Origin: VXNE01 sp963665455
GTDB lineage: Bacteria; Pseudomonadota; Gammaproteobacteria; Pseudomonadales; Azotimanducaceae
Length of the DNA stretch: 64,000 nucleotides
Direction: 5' to 3'
Assembly: GCA_963665455.1 (NCBI GenBank)
Contig: OY762279.1
Location: 3,596,001 to 3,660,000 of the forward strand
In this document: piece after piece, positions 1 through 7,454 of the stretch
Numbering within the stretch: position 1 is the stretch's first letter
Layout: the number at the start of each line of letters is the position of its first letter
The notes under the pieces: model-generated
Database searches by the model: none
What the model saw: only the letters and a program-made list of their open reading frames with translations
What the model was told of the DNA's origin: nothing
Program-made: the position numbers and the translations under genes

Positions 1-387
1 CTGGCGCGGGAGGCGCGGCTCGCCCGCCGGCAAGCCACGTTGTCCGGCATCGGCGGGGCCTTGAGCCTCGTCGGCGCGGTGAAGGCGGTCGATGACGGCA
101 GGGACGCCACGGGAGGCGCGTTGGCGGCCGTGGGCGCGGCGGCCATCGCGAACAGCGTCAAGGAGAGCAAGAAGGCGTCGGCGATGCAGAAGGAGATCAA
201 CGAGCTTGGCGCGACGGCACAGATCGCGTTGAAGCCGATGGTCGTGGCGACCCGGGACCGCACGATCACCCTGACCGGAACCGCCCGCGAGCAATTCACC
301 CAGTGGCGCACCCTGCTGCGCGAGCTCTACATGAACGCGTCCAGCGACATCGAGGCCGTGCAGTTCGCCGAGGACGTCGAGGGCTGA
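1..387 (+). CDS. 3' end of an uncharacterised glycine/alanine-rich protein (partial at window edge)
   Basis: The reading frame is open from base 1, with 13 codons before the first possible TTG start at 40, so the gene begins outside the window. The visible part (about 128 residues) has two hydrophobic Gly/Ala-rich stretches (SGIGGALSLVGAV and GALAAVGAAAIA). A soluble tail follows, ending TQWRTLLRELYMNASSDIEAVQFAEDVEG. The hydrophobic stretches could associate with a membrane or pack as a helical hairpin. It lies just ahead of the TPR/PEGA gene on the same strand, so it may be the upstream member of that operon. I do not recognise a family, and function is unknown. Confidence 0.6.
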   Translation: MAREARLARRQATLSGIGGALSLVGAVKAVDDGRDATGGALAAVGAAAIANSVKESKKASAMQKEINELGATAQIALKPMVVATRDRTITLTGTAREQFTQWRTLLRELYMNASSDIEAVQFAEDVEG

Positions 388-407
388 GGCCAGCGCTCGA
401 CCGACGG

Positions 408-1850
408 GTGAAATCGATCATACGGCATCGGCGCGCCGCTCGAACGGGGGGCGTGGCCGCGTTCGCAAGGCCCAGCGGGGCTTCTGCGGTGGTCCGAGCA
501 AGGACCTGCCTGATGCTGCTGGCCGTTTGGAGTCTCGCCATCGGCGCACTCGACGCGCGGACCCCTACCGCGCACGCGGCGGAGGACATCCTCGGTTGCG
601 GCGGCGAGGCGGCGCAAAGCCCCTGGTGCGCGGAACGGGCCCAGGCACTCGATGCCCGCGCCAAGGCCGACGCGCTCCTGTCCAAGCTCGTCCAGGTCGA
701 ACAGCCGCCTTGGTCGCCCGCCGAGCTTGCCGCCGCGAACGCCCTCTACGACGAGGGCGTCGCGCTGTTCCAGGACGAGTACTTCGGCGACGCCGCGGGC
801 AAGCTCGAACCGGCGCTTGCCCAGCTGCAGGCCATCCTCGGCGCGTTCGAGGAGCAAGTGGCGAACACCGCCGCCGCCGCCACCGAGCGACTGGACGCGG
901 AAGACTTCTCCGCGGCCCTCGCGGGATTTCGACGCGTGCTGATGTGGCAACCGGACCACGGGGCGGCCCGGGATGGGGCGGATCGCGCCGCGACCGGACA
1001 ACGCGCCCAACAGGTCGCCGAGGAAGCCATGCGGCTGCTCGACGTGGGCGAAGCGGAGCAGGCGAGGGCGCTGCTCGGCGGGGTGGGTGCGGACTTCGTC
1101 CCCTCGATGCTCCGCAAGGCCCGCGCGGCGCTTGCCGACCATGACCGCAGCAAACGCCGCAACGATCTAATCACGACCGGCTACGCCACCCTCGACCGGG
1201 AGGACTGGGCGGCGGCGATCGAGGCGTTCCGCAAGGCCCTCGAACTCGATTCCCGGTCAGCCGCCGCGCGCGACGGCCTCGAAGCCGCGCGCCGGGGCGC
1301 CTCCGCCAGTGAACTCGCCGTGCTCCGCGAAGCCCTGGCCGCGACACTCGCGCAGGAGTCGTGGACCATTGCCGTCGCGACGATCGGGCGGATCGCCGCG
1401 CTCGCGCCGGACGCCTCCGAAGTGCGCGTGCGCCTCCCGGAACTCGAACGCTTGGTGGACCTCGAGGCGCGGCTCGACCGCGCGTTGTCGGATCCGCGCC
1501 GCGCCGCCGCCCGGGCGCTACGCGCCGAAACGCGGGCCCTCCTCGACGAGACGCGCGACGCGAGCACGGTCGGCCAGCGGATCCACGGCAAGGGACTGCA
1601 ACTCCAGGAACGGTTCGACCAGTGGACCGTTCCGGTGGCGGTGACCATCCGTTCGGACAACAAGACCGACATCCTCGTGCGGCCGGGCCGCAAACTCGGC
1701 AAGCTGCGCGAGACGCGCCTGCAGGTCTACCCGGGCACCTATACGCTCATCGCGCGCCGGCAGGGATACCGCGAGAAGAAGGTGGAGCTTGCGATCCAGC
1801 CCGGCAGCGCGCCCGTCGTCGTGGAGATGGTTTGCGATGAGCGCTTCTGA
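408..1850 (+). CDS. secreted TPR protein with C-terminal PEGA-like domain
   Basis: The start is uncertain: GTG 408 avoids overlap with the preceding gene, but GTG 489 or ATG 513 would place a signal peptide (MLLAVWSLAIGAL, cleavage near AHA/AED) directly at the N-terminus. The mature protein is probably periplasmic. Two tetratricopeptide-like helical pairs are visible, one near residue 165 (DFSAALAGFRRVLMWQPDHG) and one near residue 262 (DWAAAIEAFRKALELDSRS), with Ala/Arg-rich helices between them. The last 65 residues (VTIRSDNKTDILVRPGRKLG, then a PGTYTLIARRQGYREKKVEL block) have the beta-sandwich pattern of a PEGA domain. The gene overlaps the next by 14 bases, so the two are translationally linked. 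TPR plus PEGA suggests a periplasmic protein- or wall-binding scaffold; the partner is not known. Confidence 0.7.
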   Translation: MKSIIRHRRAARTGGVAAFARPSGASAVVRARTCLMLLAVWSLAIGALDARTPTAHAAEDILGCGGEAAQSPWCAERAQALDARAKADALLSKLVQVEQPPWSPAELAAANALYDEGVALFQDEYFGDAAGKLEPALAQLQAILGAFEEQVANTAAAATERLDAEDFSAALAGFRRVLMWQPDHGAARDGADRAATGQRAQQVAEEAMRLLDVGEAEQARALLGGVGADFVPSMLRKARAALADHDRSKRRNDLITTGYATLDREDWAAAIEAFRKALELDSRSAAARDGLEAARRGASASELAVLREALAATLAQESWTIAVATIGRIAALAPDASEVRVRLPELERLVDLEARLDRALSDPRRAAARALRAETRALLDETRDASTVGQRIHGKGLQLQERFDQWTVPVAVTIRSDNKTDILVRPGRKLGKLRETRLQVYPGTYTLIARRQGYREKKVELAIQPGSAPVVVEMVCDERF

Positions 1851-3822
1851 GGGAGGCGGCGATGTTCTGCGCCACATCCAGCGCCGGCGGCGCCATCTGC
1901 GCATCGGTCTTGCCATCGTCCTCGCGGTCGCGGCGCCCGTCGTCGCGGTGCTCTTCGCCACGCAGGTGATCGAGGTCGTCGTCGCGCCCCCGGACGCCGA
2001 TGCGGCGCTCTCGCGCGAGGAGGGCTTGCTGCTGACCTTCGGCCGTCGCGTCGCCCTGCTGTCGGGGGAAGGTGCCATCACCGTCGCCGCGGAGGGCTTC
2101 GCCCCGCGCCAGGTCCCCGTTTCCCGAGAGGACGGGACGAGACTCGCGGTAAGCCTCGACCCGCTGCCCGGCGTCGTTTCCATCGTGGTCGAATCGAACG
2201 CGGAGTTCCTCGTCCGGGTTGATGGGCAGCTCGTCGGCACGGAGCCGGAAATGGTTGTCGAACTCGCCCCCGGTACGCATACGGTGAGCGTGCAAGGTCC
2301 GGGGATCGGTCTGGAACGGGAGATCGAGGTCGCCGGACGCGGTGCGGAGCAAACGTTCACGTTCACGCCGCCACCGCCGGCCGAGCAGCCGATGCTCCAG
2401 GTCGCCGCCGAACCGTCCTCCGCGCGCATCCTCATCGACGGGGTGGTCGTTGGTACCGGGCGCTACAGCGGCTTGATCGCGCCGGGCGTCCACCAAATCG
2501 AAGTGCAGGCCGAGGACCACGCGCCGCACCGCCGGGAGTTCGACATTCCGGCGGCGCCCGGCATCAACGACATGGGGACGATCACCCTGTCGCCGCTGCC
2601 GGCCATCGTCTCGATCCAATCCACCCCGGCGGGTGCCACCGTCTTGGTCGATGGCGAATATCGGGGCGATACGCCGCTGCGTTTCCAGATCGTGGCGGGC
2701 GCGGAGCGCCGCGTGTCGGTGCGCAAGGCCGGATTCCGGTCGGCCAGCGATGTCTTGCGGCCACTCCCCAACGCCCGCATCGAACGTGAGTACGACCTGA
2801 CCCGCACCGCCTACCGCGCCCGGGTGACCGCCGACCGGCCCGCCGACGTCGCGGTGAACGGACGCATCGTGGGGAGCGCGCCGGTGACCATCGAAGTGGT
2901 CGACAACGACGAGATTACGGCGGTTGCCGCAGGGTATGTGGCGGCGCCCGTGCGCGTCCGGCCGGGGGGCGGGAGTACCCGTGAGTACGCGTTCAGGCTC
3001 CTCACGCCAGGCCGGTTCGCCTACGAGCAGGCGGACGCGGAGACGACCGCGCCCGGCGGCATTCGCCTGCGTAAATTCGCGCCGCTACGCTTCGACGCCC
3101 GCGAGACCGAACAAGCCCCACCGAGAACCGTCGAGCTGTCGCGCGCGTTCTACTTCGCCGTGAACGAAACCACCGTCGCCGCCTTTCGTGCCTTCAAGCC
3201 CGACTTCCCGGCGGGTCAAGACGCCAATCTCCCGGTGGCATCCGTGACGTGGCAGGACGCCGCGAGGTTCTGCAACTGGCTAAGCGCGCAGGCGGGCTTG
3301 ACGGCGGCGTACGCGTTCAAGGGCACGTTCGCCGAGCTCGATACCCGTTCGCGGGGCTTCCGCCTCCCCACCGAAGCCGAGTGGGAGGCGGTGGCGCGCT
3401 ACGACTTCGCGGGCGGCAGCGTCCGGGGGCGCCCGTATGCATGGGGCGCGTCCCCCGCGGTCCCGACGGGCTTCGCCAACCTCGCCGGACGCGAACTGCG
3501 GGGGGAGGGCGTGCGTTTTCTCGCCGACCATGTCGACAACCACGAGGGCCTCGCCCCGGTGGGCACCTACCCGCCGAACTTCAACGGCATCCATGACCTC
3601 GGGGGCAACGTCTCGGAGTGGGTCAACGACTTCTATCGCGCGGGTTCCTTCCAACCGGGGCCGGGGGCGGATCCCCTCGGTCCGTCGAGCGGCACCGACC
3701 ACGTGATCAAGGGCGGCAGCTACCTGTCGGCCGAACAGGCCGCGCTGTCGCCGGGCTACCGCGCGTTTGCGACCAACAAGAGCGAGTCCGTGGGTTTCCG
3801 CGTTGCACGGTGGATGCACTGA
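1837..3822 (+). CDS. membrane protein with PEGA repeats and a C-terminal formylglycine-enzyme-like (SUMF1) domain
   Basis: ATG 1837 is chosen because it overlaps the upstream stop by 14 bases and precedes the membrane anchor; an in-frame start at 1789 would add an unlikely leader. A single transmembrane helix lies near residues 20-42, after a basic stretch (QRRRRHLR), which predicts a periplasmic bulk. About four PEGA-like repeats follow (residues 110-385), each with the PG-x-H/Y or xVxVDG pattern. The C-terminal 255 residues form an FGE-sulfatase/SUMF1 fold, with RLPTEAEWEAVARY, YAWG, NGIHDLGGNVSEWVND, IKGGSY and GFRVAR in order. The catalytic cysteine pair of true formylglycine-generating enzymes is absent: the segment between GGSY and GFRVAR has no Cys. 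It is therefore probably a binding or structural domain, not an enzyme. The stop TGA overlaps the next ATG by one base. Confidence 0.8.
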   Translation: MSASEGGGDVLRHIQRRRRHLRIGLAIVLAVAAPVVAVLFATQVIEVVVAPPDADAALSREEGLLLTFGRRVALLSGEGAITVAAEGFAPRQVPVSREDGTRLAVSLDPLPGVVSIVVESNAEFLVRVDGQLVGTEPEMVVELAPGTHTVSVQGPGIGLEREIEVAGRGAEQTFTFTPPPPAEQPMLQVAAEPSSARILIDGVVVGTGRYSGLIAPGVHQIEVQAEDHAPHRREFDIPAAPGINDMGTITLSPLPAIVSIQSTPAGATVLVDGEYRGDTPLRFQIVAGAERRVSVRKAGFRSASDVLRPLPNARIEREYDLTRTAYRARVTADRPADVAVNGRIVGSAPVTIEVVDNDEITAVAAGYVAAPVRVRPGGGSTREYAFRLLTPGRFAYEQADAETTAPGGIRLRKFAPLRFDARETEQAPPRTVELSRAFYFAVNETTVAAFRAFKPDFPAGQDANLPVASVTWQDAARFCNWLSAQAGLTAAYAFKGTFAELDTRSRGFRLPTEAEWEAVARYDFAGGSVRGRPYAWGASPAVPTGFANLAGRELRGEGVRFLADHVDNHEGLAPVGTYPPNFNGIHDLGGNVSEWVNDFYRAGSFQPGPGADPLGPSSGTDHVIKGGSYLSAEQAALSPGYRAFATNKSESVGFRVARWMH

Positions 3823-4088
3823 TGGGTGGGAGAACGCTCGTGTGGCTCGGTCTGGTCGCGGCCTTGCTCGTTGCCGAGATGGGTGTCGCGCAGGATCGGG
3901 GAGATCGGGAAACGAATCCCGAACAAGAGGAGCGGAGAACCCGGGCGACGACCGAAGCACCGGCCGTACCGGCGCAGATGCCTACTGCGCAGCCTACGAA
4001 TGCTGCCCCGGCCGGCGGCCCCCTGCAGCGCATCAAGACCACGTCCTTGTCGGCAAGCGCCAACATCGCGTTGCCGCAAGACATTTGA
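3822..4088 (+). CDS. small exported protein of the TolQ/vWA operon
   Basis: This 88-residue protein starts at ATG 3822, sharing one base with the preceding stop. It begins with a clear signal peptide (GGRTLVWLGLVAALLVAEMGVAQ). A charged, Pro/Thr/Ala-rich low-complexity region follows (NPEQEERRTRATTEAPAVPA), then a short tail, IKTTSLSASANIALPQDI. It has no recognisable domain and no cysteine, so a lipoprotein is unlikely. Its position between the PEGA/SUMF1 gene and the proton channel, with one-base overlap upstream and an 11-base gap downstream, supports a real gene. The linker-like composition suggests a small periplasmic accessory peptide. Function is unknown. Confidence 0.6.
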   Translation: MGGRTLVWLGLVAALLVAEMGVAQDRGDRETNPEQEERRTRATTEAPAVPAQMPTAQPTNAAPAGGPLQRIKTTSLSASANIALPQDI

Positions 4089-4099
4089 GCGGAGACCAC

Positions 4100-4999
4100 A
4101 TGGCCCCTCCCGCCCCCGAAGTTGGCCGTTCCAGACGCGCTGGGTTTTGGTCCCGGGTACCCTCGATCGTCCTAGATGCGGTCGGCCTGCTCGTCTGCTT
4201 CACGGCGGTGTATCTCCTTTATGCCGTATACGTCGATCCGGCCGCCGAGGAACTCCTTCGGGCCGCGGCCGAAACGAACACGGTGCCGGGCCGCTCCTTC
4301 GTCATCATCGTCAAGGACTGGGAGCAGCAGACGTGCCTCGTGCTGGGGTTGTGGTGCCTGTGGCTGTTCGTGTCCCGCTATCGCCTGCTCCGCAGCGAGC
4401 AGTATCTATTCGGCATGGACTTTCTCAAGCTCGGTGAGATTCGCGACGCCAGCGACGCCTCGCTGGAGCACATTCGGAGCAACCTGAACACAACCCAGGA
4501 AGCGGTGCCGGATTCCCTGCTGATCGGCAGCGTCCGCGAGGCCATTGATCATGTCCGGTTGAACCGGGACTTCCGGGGTGCCAGCGAGGCGGCGCAGGAT
4601 GTGTGCGAACTGCATCTCGAGGTGCTCAACTCGAAGCTCGCCGCAACCAAGTACATCCTCTGGGCGATTCCCTCGATCGGCTTCCTCGGCACCGTGCGCG
4701 GCATCGGCGAAGCCCTTGGCCTTGCCGGCGAGGCGGTGGCCGGCGACATCTCAGGAGTGGCCAGCAGCCTCGGCACGGCGTTCAACTCCACCTGGGTCGC
4801 GTTGTTCGTCAATCTCATGCTCATGTTGCTGTCGAGCTTCCTCAACGGTCGCGAGGAGTCCCTGGTGGCCAACTGCAAGGAGTTCGCGACGCGGACGCTG
4901 GCGCACCTGAACGCGCTTGCGCGGGCGGCGCCGGCACCGGCCGGCGGGGTTGCCGGGGAGGCCGTCGAACAGCCCGCCGACGAGCGCCCATCCGCGTAG
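4100..4999 (+). CDS. MotA/TolQ/ExbB-family proton channel protein
   Basis: ATG 4100 follows a GGAG at a good distance. The 299-residue protein has four likely membrane segments: residues 22-45 (IVLDAVGLLVCFTAVYLLY), 75-93 (VLGLWCLWLFVS), 184-206 (YILWAIPSIGFLGTVRGIG) and 228-250 (FNSTWVALFVNLMLMLLSSF). The third and fourth carry the family signature, IPSIGFLGTVRGIGEAL followed by SLGTAFNSTWVAL. In TolQ, ExbB and MotA these helices form the proton-conducting stator that drives a partner with one N-terminal helix. No ExbD, TolR or MotB gene is adjacent. Instead the next two genes encode one-helix proteins with large vWA domains, which are the natural candidates for the partner. The C-terminal tail is Ala/Pro-rich. 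Confidence 0.88.
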   Translation: MAPPAPEVGRSRRAGFWSRVPSIVLDAVGLLVCFTAVYLLYAVYVDPAAEELLRAAAETNTVPGRSFVIIVKDWEQQTCLVLGLWCLWLFVSRYRLLRSEQYLFGMDFLKLGEIRDASDASLEHIRSNLNTTQEAVPDSLLIGSVREAIDHVRLNRDFRGASEAAQDVCELHLEVLNSKLAATKYILWAIPSIGFLGTVRGIGEALGLAGEAVAGDISGVASSLGTAFNSTWVALFVNLMLMLLSSFLNGREESLVANCKEFATRTLAHLNALARAAPAPAGGVAGEAVEQPADERPSA

Positions 5000-5011
5000 G
5001 CTTGCGCGAAG

Positions 5012-6139
5012 ATGCGACTTTCGCGGACACGCAGTGGGGGGGCGCCCGCCATAGGCCTCGCCTTCCTGGACGTGCTCTGCTGCGGCCTGGGATCGGCGGT
5101 GTTTCTGCTACTGGTGATTCAATACGGCCCGGCACCCGTCGAGGCCCAAGACACTCGGGTCGCCGACGCCGCCGCCCGCGCGGAGTCCGAGCTCGAGGCG
5201 GTCGGCCAGCAGATCGCCGATCTCGAAAGCGCATTGGGTGCGGTCGCCGACACCGTGCGCTCGAGGCTCGCATCGCTCGACGCGGTGGCCGGCTTGTCGG
5301 ACATTCAGAAGCGGCAGGTAGCGGACGCGATGGGCGCGCTCAACGCCGAGCGCGAGCGGCTCGATGCGGAAAGCGCCGCCCTCGACGCGCTACGCACCAA
5401 CGTTCCCGTGCCGCCGACCACGCCTCGTCAGGATCTGACGGGGCTCCGTGTCCAAGCCGACGGCGTGGCCGTGTTCCTCGACTCTTCGGCCAGCATGTTG
5501 GATCGCTCGCTCGTGGAAATCCTGCGGCTGCGCGTCTCGGCCGATCGCCTCAAGCTCGCCGCGGTGAAGTGGAGGACGGCCAGGAACGCGGCGCGGTGGG
5601 TCTACGACCGCATCCCCGATGGCGGCCGCTATCGCCTCTTCCACTTCGCCGAGGACATGGGCGACCTGTCCGCCGGCAACATGCCGCTCCGGCGCGTGGT
5701 CTGGGACAAGAAAGCGAACAAGGTTACGGCGCCCGCCCAGCAGGAGTCCATCTCGCGTGCCTTGGCGGCACTCGTGCCGAACGGCGCCACCGATCTCAAA
5801 CAGGTGTTCGAGACGGCGGCGCGGCTATCTCCCCCGCCCGCCCAGCTCGTCCTTATCACCGACGGCCTCCCGACCTTGCCGGGAGACACCCCGCTGCAGC
5901 GCATACGACGCTGCCCGCGCCCGCGCGGGAACGCCACACCGCTCATCACCGCCGAGTGTCGCGCAAGCATCTTCCAGGATGCCGCCGGGGTTGCCGCGCG
6001 GGCGCTCCCGAACACCCAAATCGACATCGTCCTGCTACCGCTGCAGGGCGATGCGAACGCCGCGGGGTTGTTTTGGAACCTCAGTACGTCCAAGGGTGGT
6101 CGCTTGCTCACGCCGGCCGAGGGGTGGCCGCAGGTATGA
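5012..6139 (+). CDS. TM-coiled-coil-vWA domain protein 1 (putative ExbD/MotB-like partner)
   Basis: The 375-residue protein begins 12 bases after the proton channel gene. It has one membrane helix (residues 15-38, starting IGLAFLDVLCCGLGSAVFLL), then an Ala/Glu-rich coiled coil (about 47-125), then a von Willebrand factor A domain from residue 150. The MIDAS metal site looks complete: DSSAS near 157, Thr in GATDLKQ near 260, and Asp in LVLITDG near 285. The Asp in FLDV at the edge of the helix sits where ExbD, TolR and MotB carry their proton-accepting aspartate; that functional match is inference. The domain should lie in the periplasm. The stop codon overlaps the next gene's ATG (ATGA). The two vWA genes share the same order of helix, coiled coil and vWA. 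Confidence 0.82.
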   Translation: MRLSRTRSGGAPAIGLAFLDVLCCGLGSAVFLLLVIQYGPAPVEAQDTRVADAAARAESELEAVGQQIADLESALGAVADTVRSRLASLDAVAGLSDIQKRQVADAMGALNAERERLDAESAALDALRTNVPVPPTTPRQDLTGLRVQADGVAVFLDSSASMLDRSLVEILRLRVSADRLKLAAVKWRTARNAARWVYDRIPDGGRYRLFHFAEDMGDLSAGNMPLRRVVWDKKANKVTAPAQQESISRALAALVPNGATDLKQVFETAARLSPPPAQLVLITDGLPTLPGDTPLQRIRRCPRPRGNATPLITAECRASIFQDAAGVAARALPNTQIDIVLLPLQGDANAAGLFWNLSTSKGGRLLTPAEGWPQV

Positions 6140-7089
6140 AGCGGCAACGCGCCGGCACCGATACCGAGGCATCGCTCAGTTTCCTCGACGTCATCGCCTG
6201 CGCGTTTGGAGCGATCGTGCTGTTGGTGCTCATCCTGCCGGTGGGAGAAACGGGGGATACCGAGCCGGGCATCGATTTCAGCGACTACGGCGCCCTGCTG
6301 TTCCAACTCGCGGAGCGCCGCGAAGCGGCTGCGGCGCTCGAAGTTCAGCTTTCCGCGGATGAAGCGCACGCCGCCTCCCTCGAGGAAATGCTCTCCGAGC
6401 GCAAGAACGCGGCGGACGCGCTCAGCAACCTCCTCGCGCAGACCCAGGCGTCCGCCAGCGCCGTGCGCGACCGGATCGCGGCGACCGAGCAAGCACAGGC
6501 GGCGGTCGCCAACGCCTCGGAGCGCCACGCGAACGAATCCAAACCGACCGACTACGCCGGCATACCGGTCGACTCGGAATACGTGGCGATCGTGATCGAC
6601 ACGTCGGGCAGCATGCGGCGGGTCTGGGGCGATGTGGTGCGCGAGGTGGAGAGCGTGCTCGCCATCTACCCGGAGATCCGCGGCTTTCAGGTATTGAGCG
6701 CGAGCGGCGACTACCTGTGGAAAGCCGGTCAGTGGATCGAAGACGGCAAGGGCAACCGCGGCGTTGCCAAGGGCAGGTTGCGCGGCTGGTCCTCGGCCTC
6801 GGTGAGCAACCCGGAGCCGGGCATCCTGACCGCGGTGCGCGATCTATATCGTCCGGGAAGGAAGATGGCGATCTTCGTGTTCGGCGACGACTATCAGGGC
6901 ACCGACTTCGACAACTTTCTCGCCGCGGTCCAATCCGGGGTGGACCGCCACACGTCCTTGGGCGCGGCCTTGCGCATTCACGCTTTCGGGTTCGAGTCCG
7001 GCCAGGCACCGAACCGCGATCAGTACGCAACGCTGATGCGCGAACTCACGGGCCGGCACGACGGCGCGTTTCTTGCGTTGCCGCGTTAG
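6136..7089 (+). CDS. TM-coiled-coil-vWA domain protein 2 (putative ExbD/MotB-like partner)
   Basis: It starts at ATG 6136, overlapping the previous stop by four bases. The 317-residue protein repeats the design of its neighbour: a membrane helix (residues 15-38, SLSFLDVIACAFGAIVLLVL) with the same FLDV-x-x-C-x-x-G motif, a Glu/Ala-rich coiled coil (about 50-130), and a vWA domain from about 148. The MIDAS motif is DTSGS (AIVIDTSGSM), and a second acidic loop occurs at FVFGDDYQG. The two vWA proteins differ enough that this is an old duplication, so they may form a heteromeric pair around the TolQ-like channel. The operon appears to end here: the next 40 bases lead into a MITE and no further gene follows on this strand. 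Confidence 0.82.
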   Translation: MKRQRAGTDTEASLSFLDVIACAFGAIVLLVLILPVGETGDTEPGIDFSDYGALLFQLAERREAAAALEVQLSADEAHAASLEEMLSERKNAADALSNLLAQTQASASAVRDRIAATEQAQAAVANASERHANESKPTDYAGIPVDSEYVAIVIDTSGSMRRVWGDVVREVESVLAIYPEIRGFQVLSASGDYLWKAGQWIEDGKGNRGVAKGRLRGWSSASVSNPEPGILTAVRDLYRPGRKMAIFVFGDDYQGTDFDNFLAAVQSGVDRHTSLGAALRIHAFGFESGQAPNRDQYATLMRELTGRHDGAFLALPR

Positions 7090-7131
7090 GGCGAACATCC
7101 GGCATTTTCGTTCCAGGACGCGAGCCCCTAG

Positions 7132-7325
7132 GGAAGGTCTGATTAAGACCTTCCCTGGCGCGGCACAGGGATGTGCCGCCAAACTCGATGGCGTAAGCCA
7201 TTGAATTTGTGGAGCAAGCCGAAACCGCGCTTCTTTGTATGCGAGTGGCAAGCCCCTCGCGCTCCCCGGCTGAGGGCTCTCTTGCGACCTGAACAAGCCC
7301 ATGGACGGGCTTGTTCAGACGTTCC
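7132..7325. mobile_element. IS5-type MITE with CTAG target duplication
   Basis: This 194-bp non-coding element starts GGAAGGTCTGATTAAG and ends with the imperfect inverted copy CTTGTTCAGACGTTCC. The ends resemble those of IS5-group elements (GGAAGGT, then GA and AAG), which use a 4-bp target. CTAG flanks it on both sides (7128-7131 and 7326-7329). The left 26 bases also form an 11-bp perfect hairpin (AGGGAAGGTCT, five-base loop, AGACCTTCCCT). The right end has a further hairpin around AACAAGCCCATGGACGGGCTT. The left hairpin lies 40 bases past the vWA operon and could act as its transcription stop, although no T-run follows. It has no coding capacity. Confidence 0.72.
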
Positions 7326-7454
7326 CTAGACATCATGTTTTGACCTGCCCGTCCTCAACGCGCGTGGGTTACCTTGGCGGCGGAGTGCCGGGCAAGGCAG
7401 GGCCACATTGAGGAGGGCAGGAGGTTGCAAGACTACAAGATGTCGGAGGGCGGG

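Noticed and set aside
3767..7089. Zorya-type defence system, suggested by a MotA-like channel with partner genes
   Set aside because: Zorya has ZorA with a long cytoplasmic tail, ZorB with an OmpA-like domain, and a helicase or nuclease. None of these is present; the partners here have vWA domains and there is no nuclease or helicase.
7131..7157. Rho-independent terminator for the vWA operon (11-bp hairpin)
   Set aside because: No T-run follows and the hairpin is the end of an IS5-type MITE. It may still stop transcription but is not called as a terminator.
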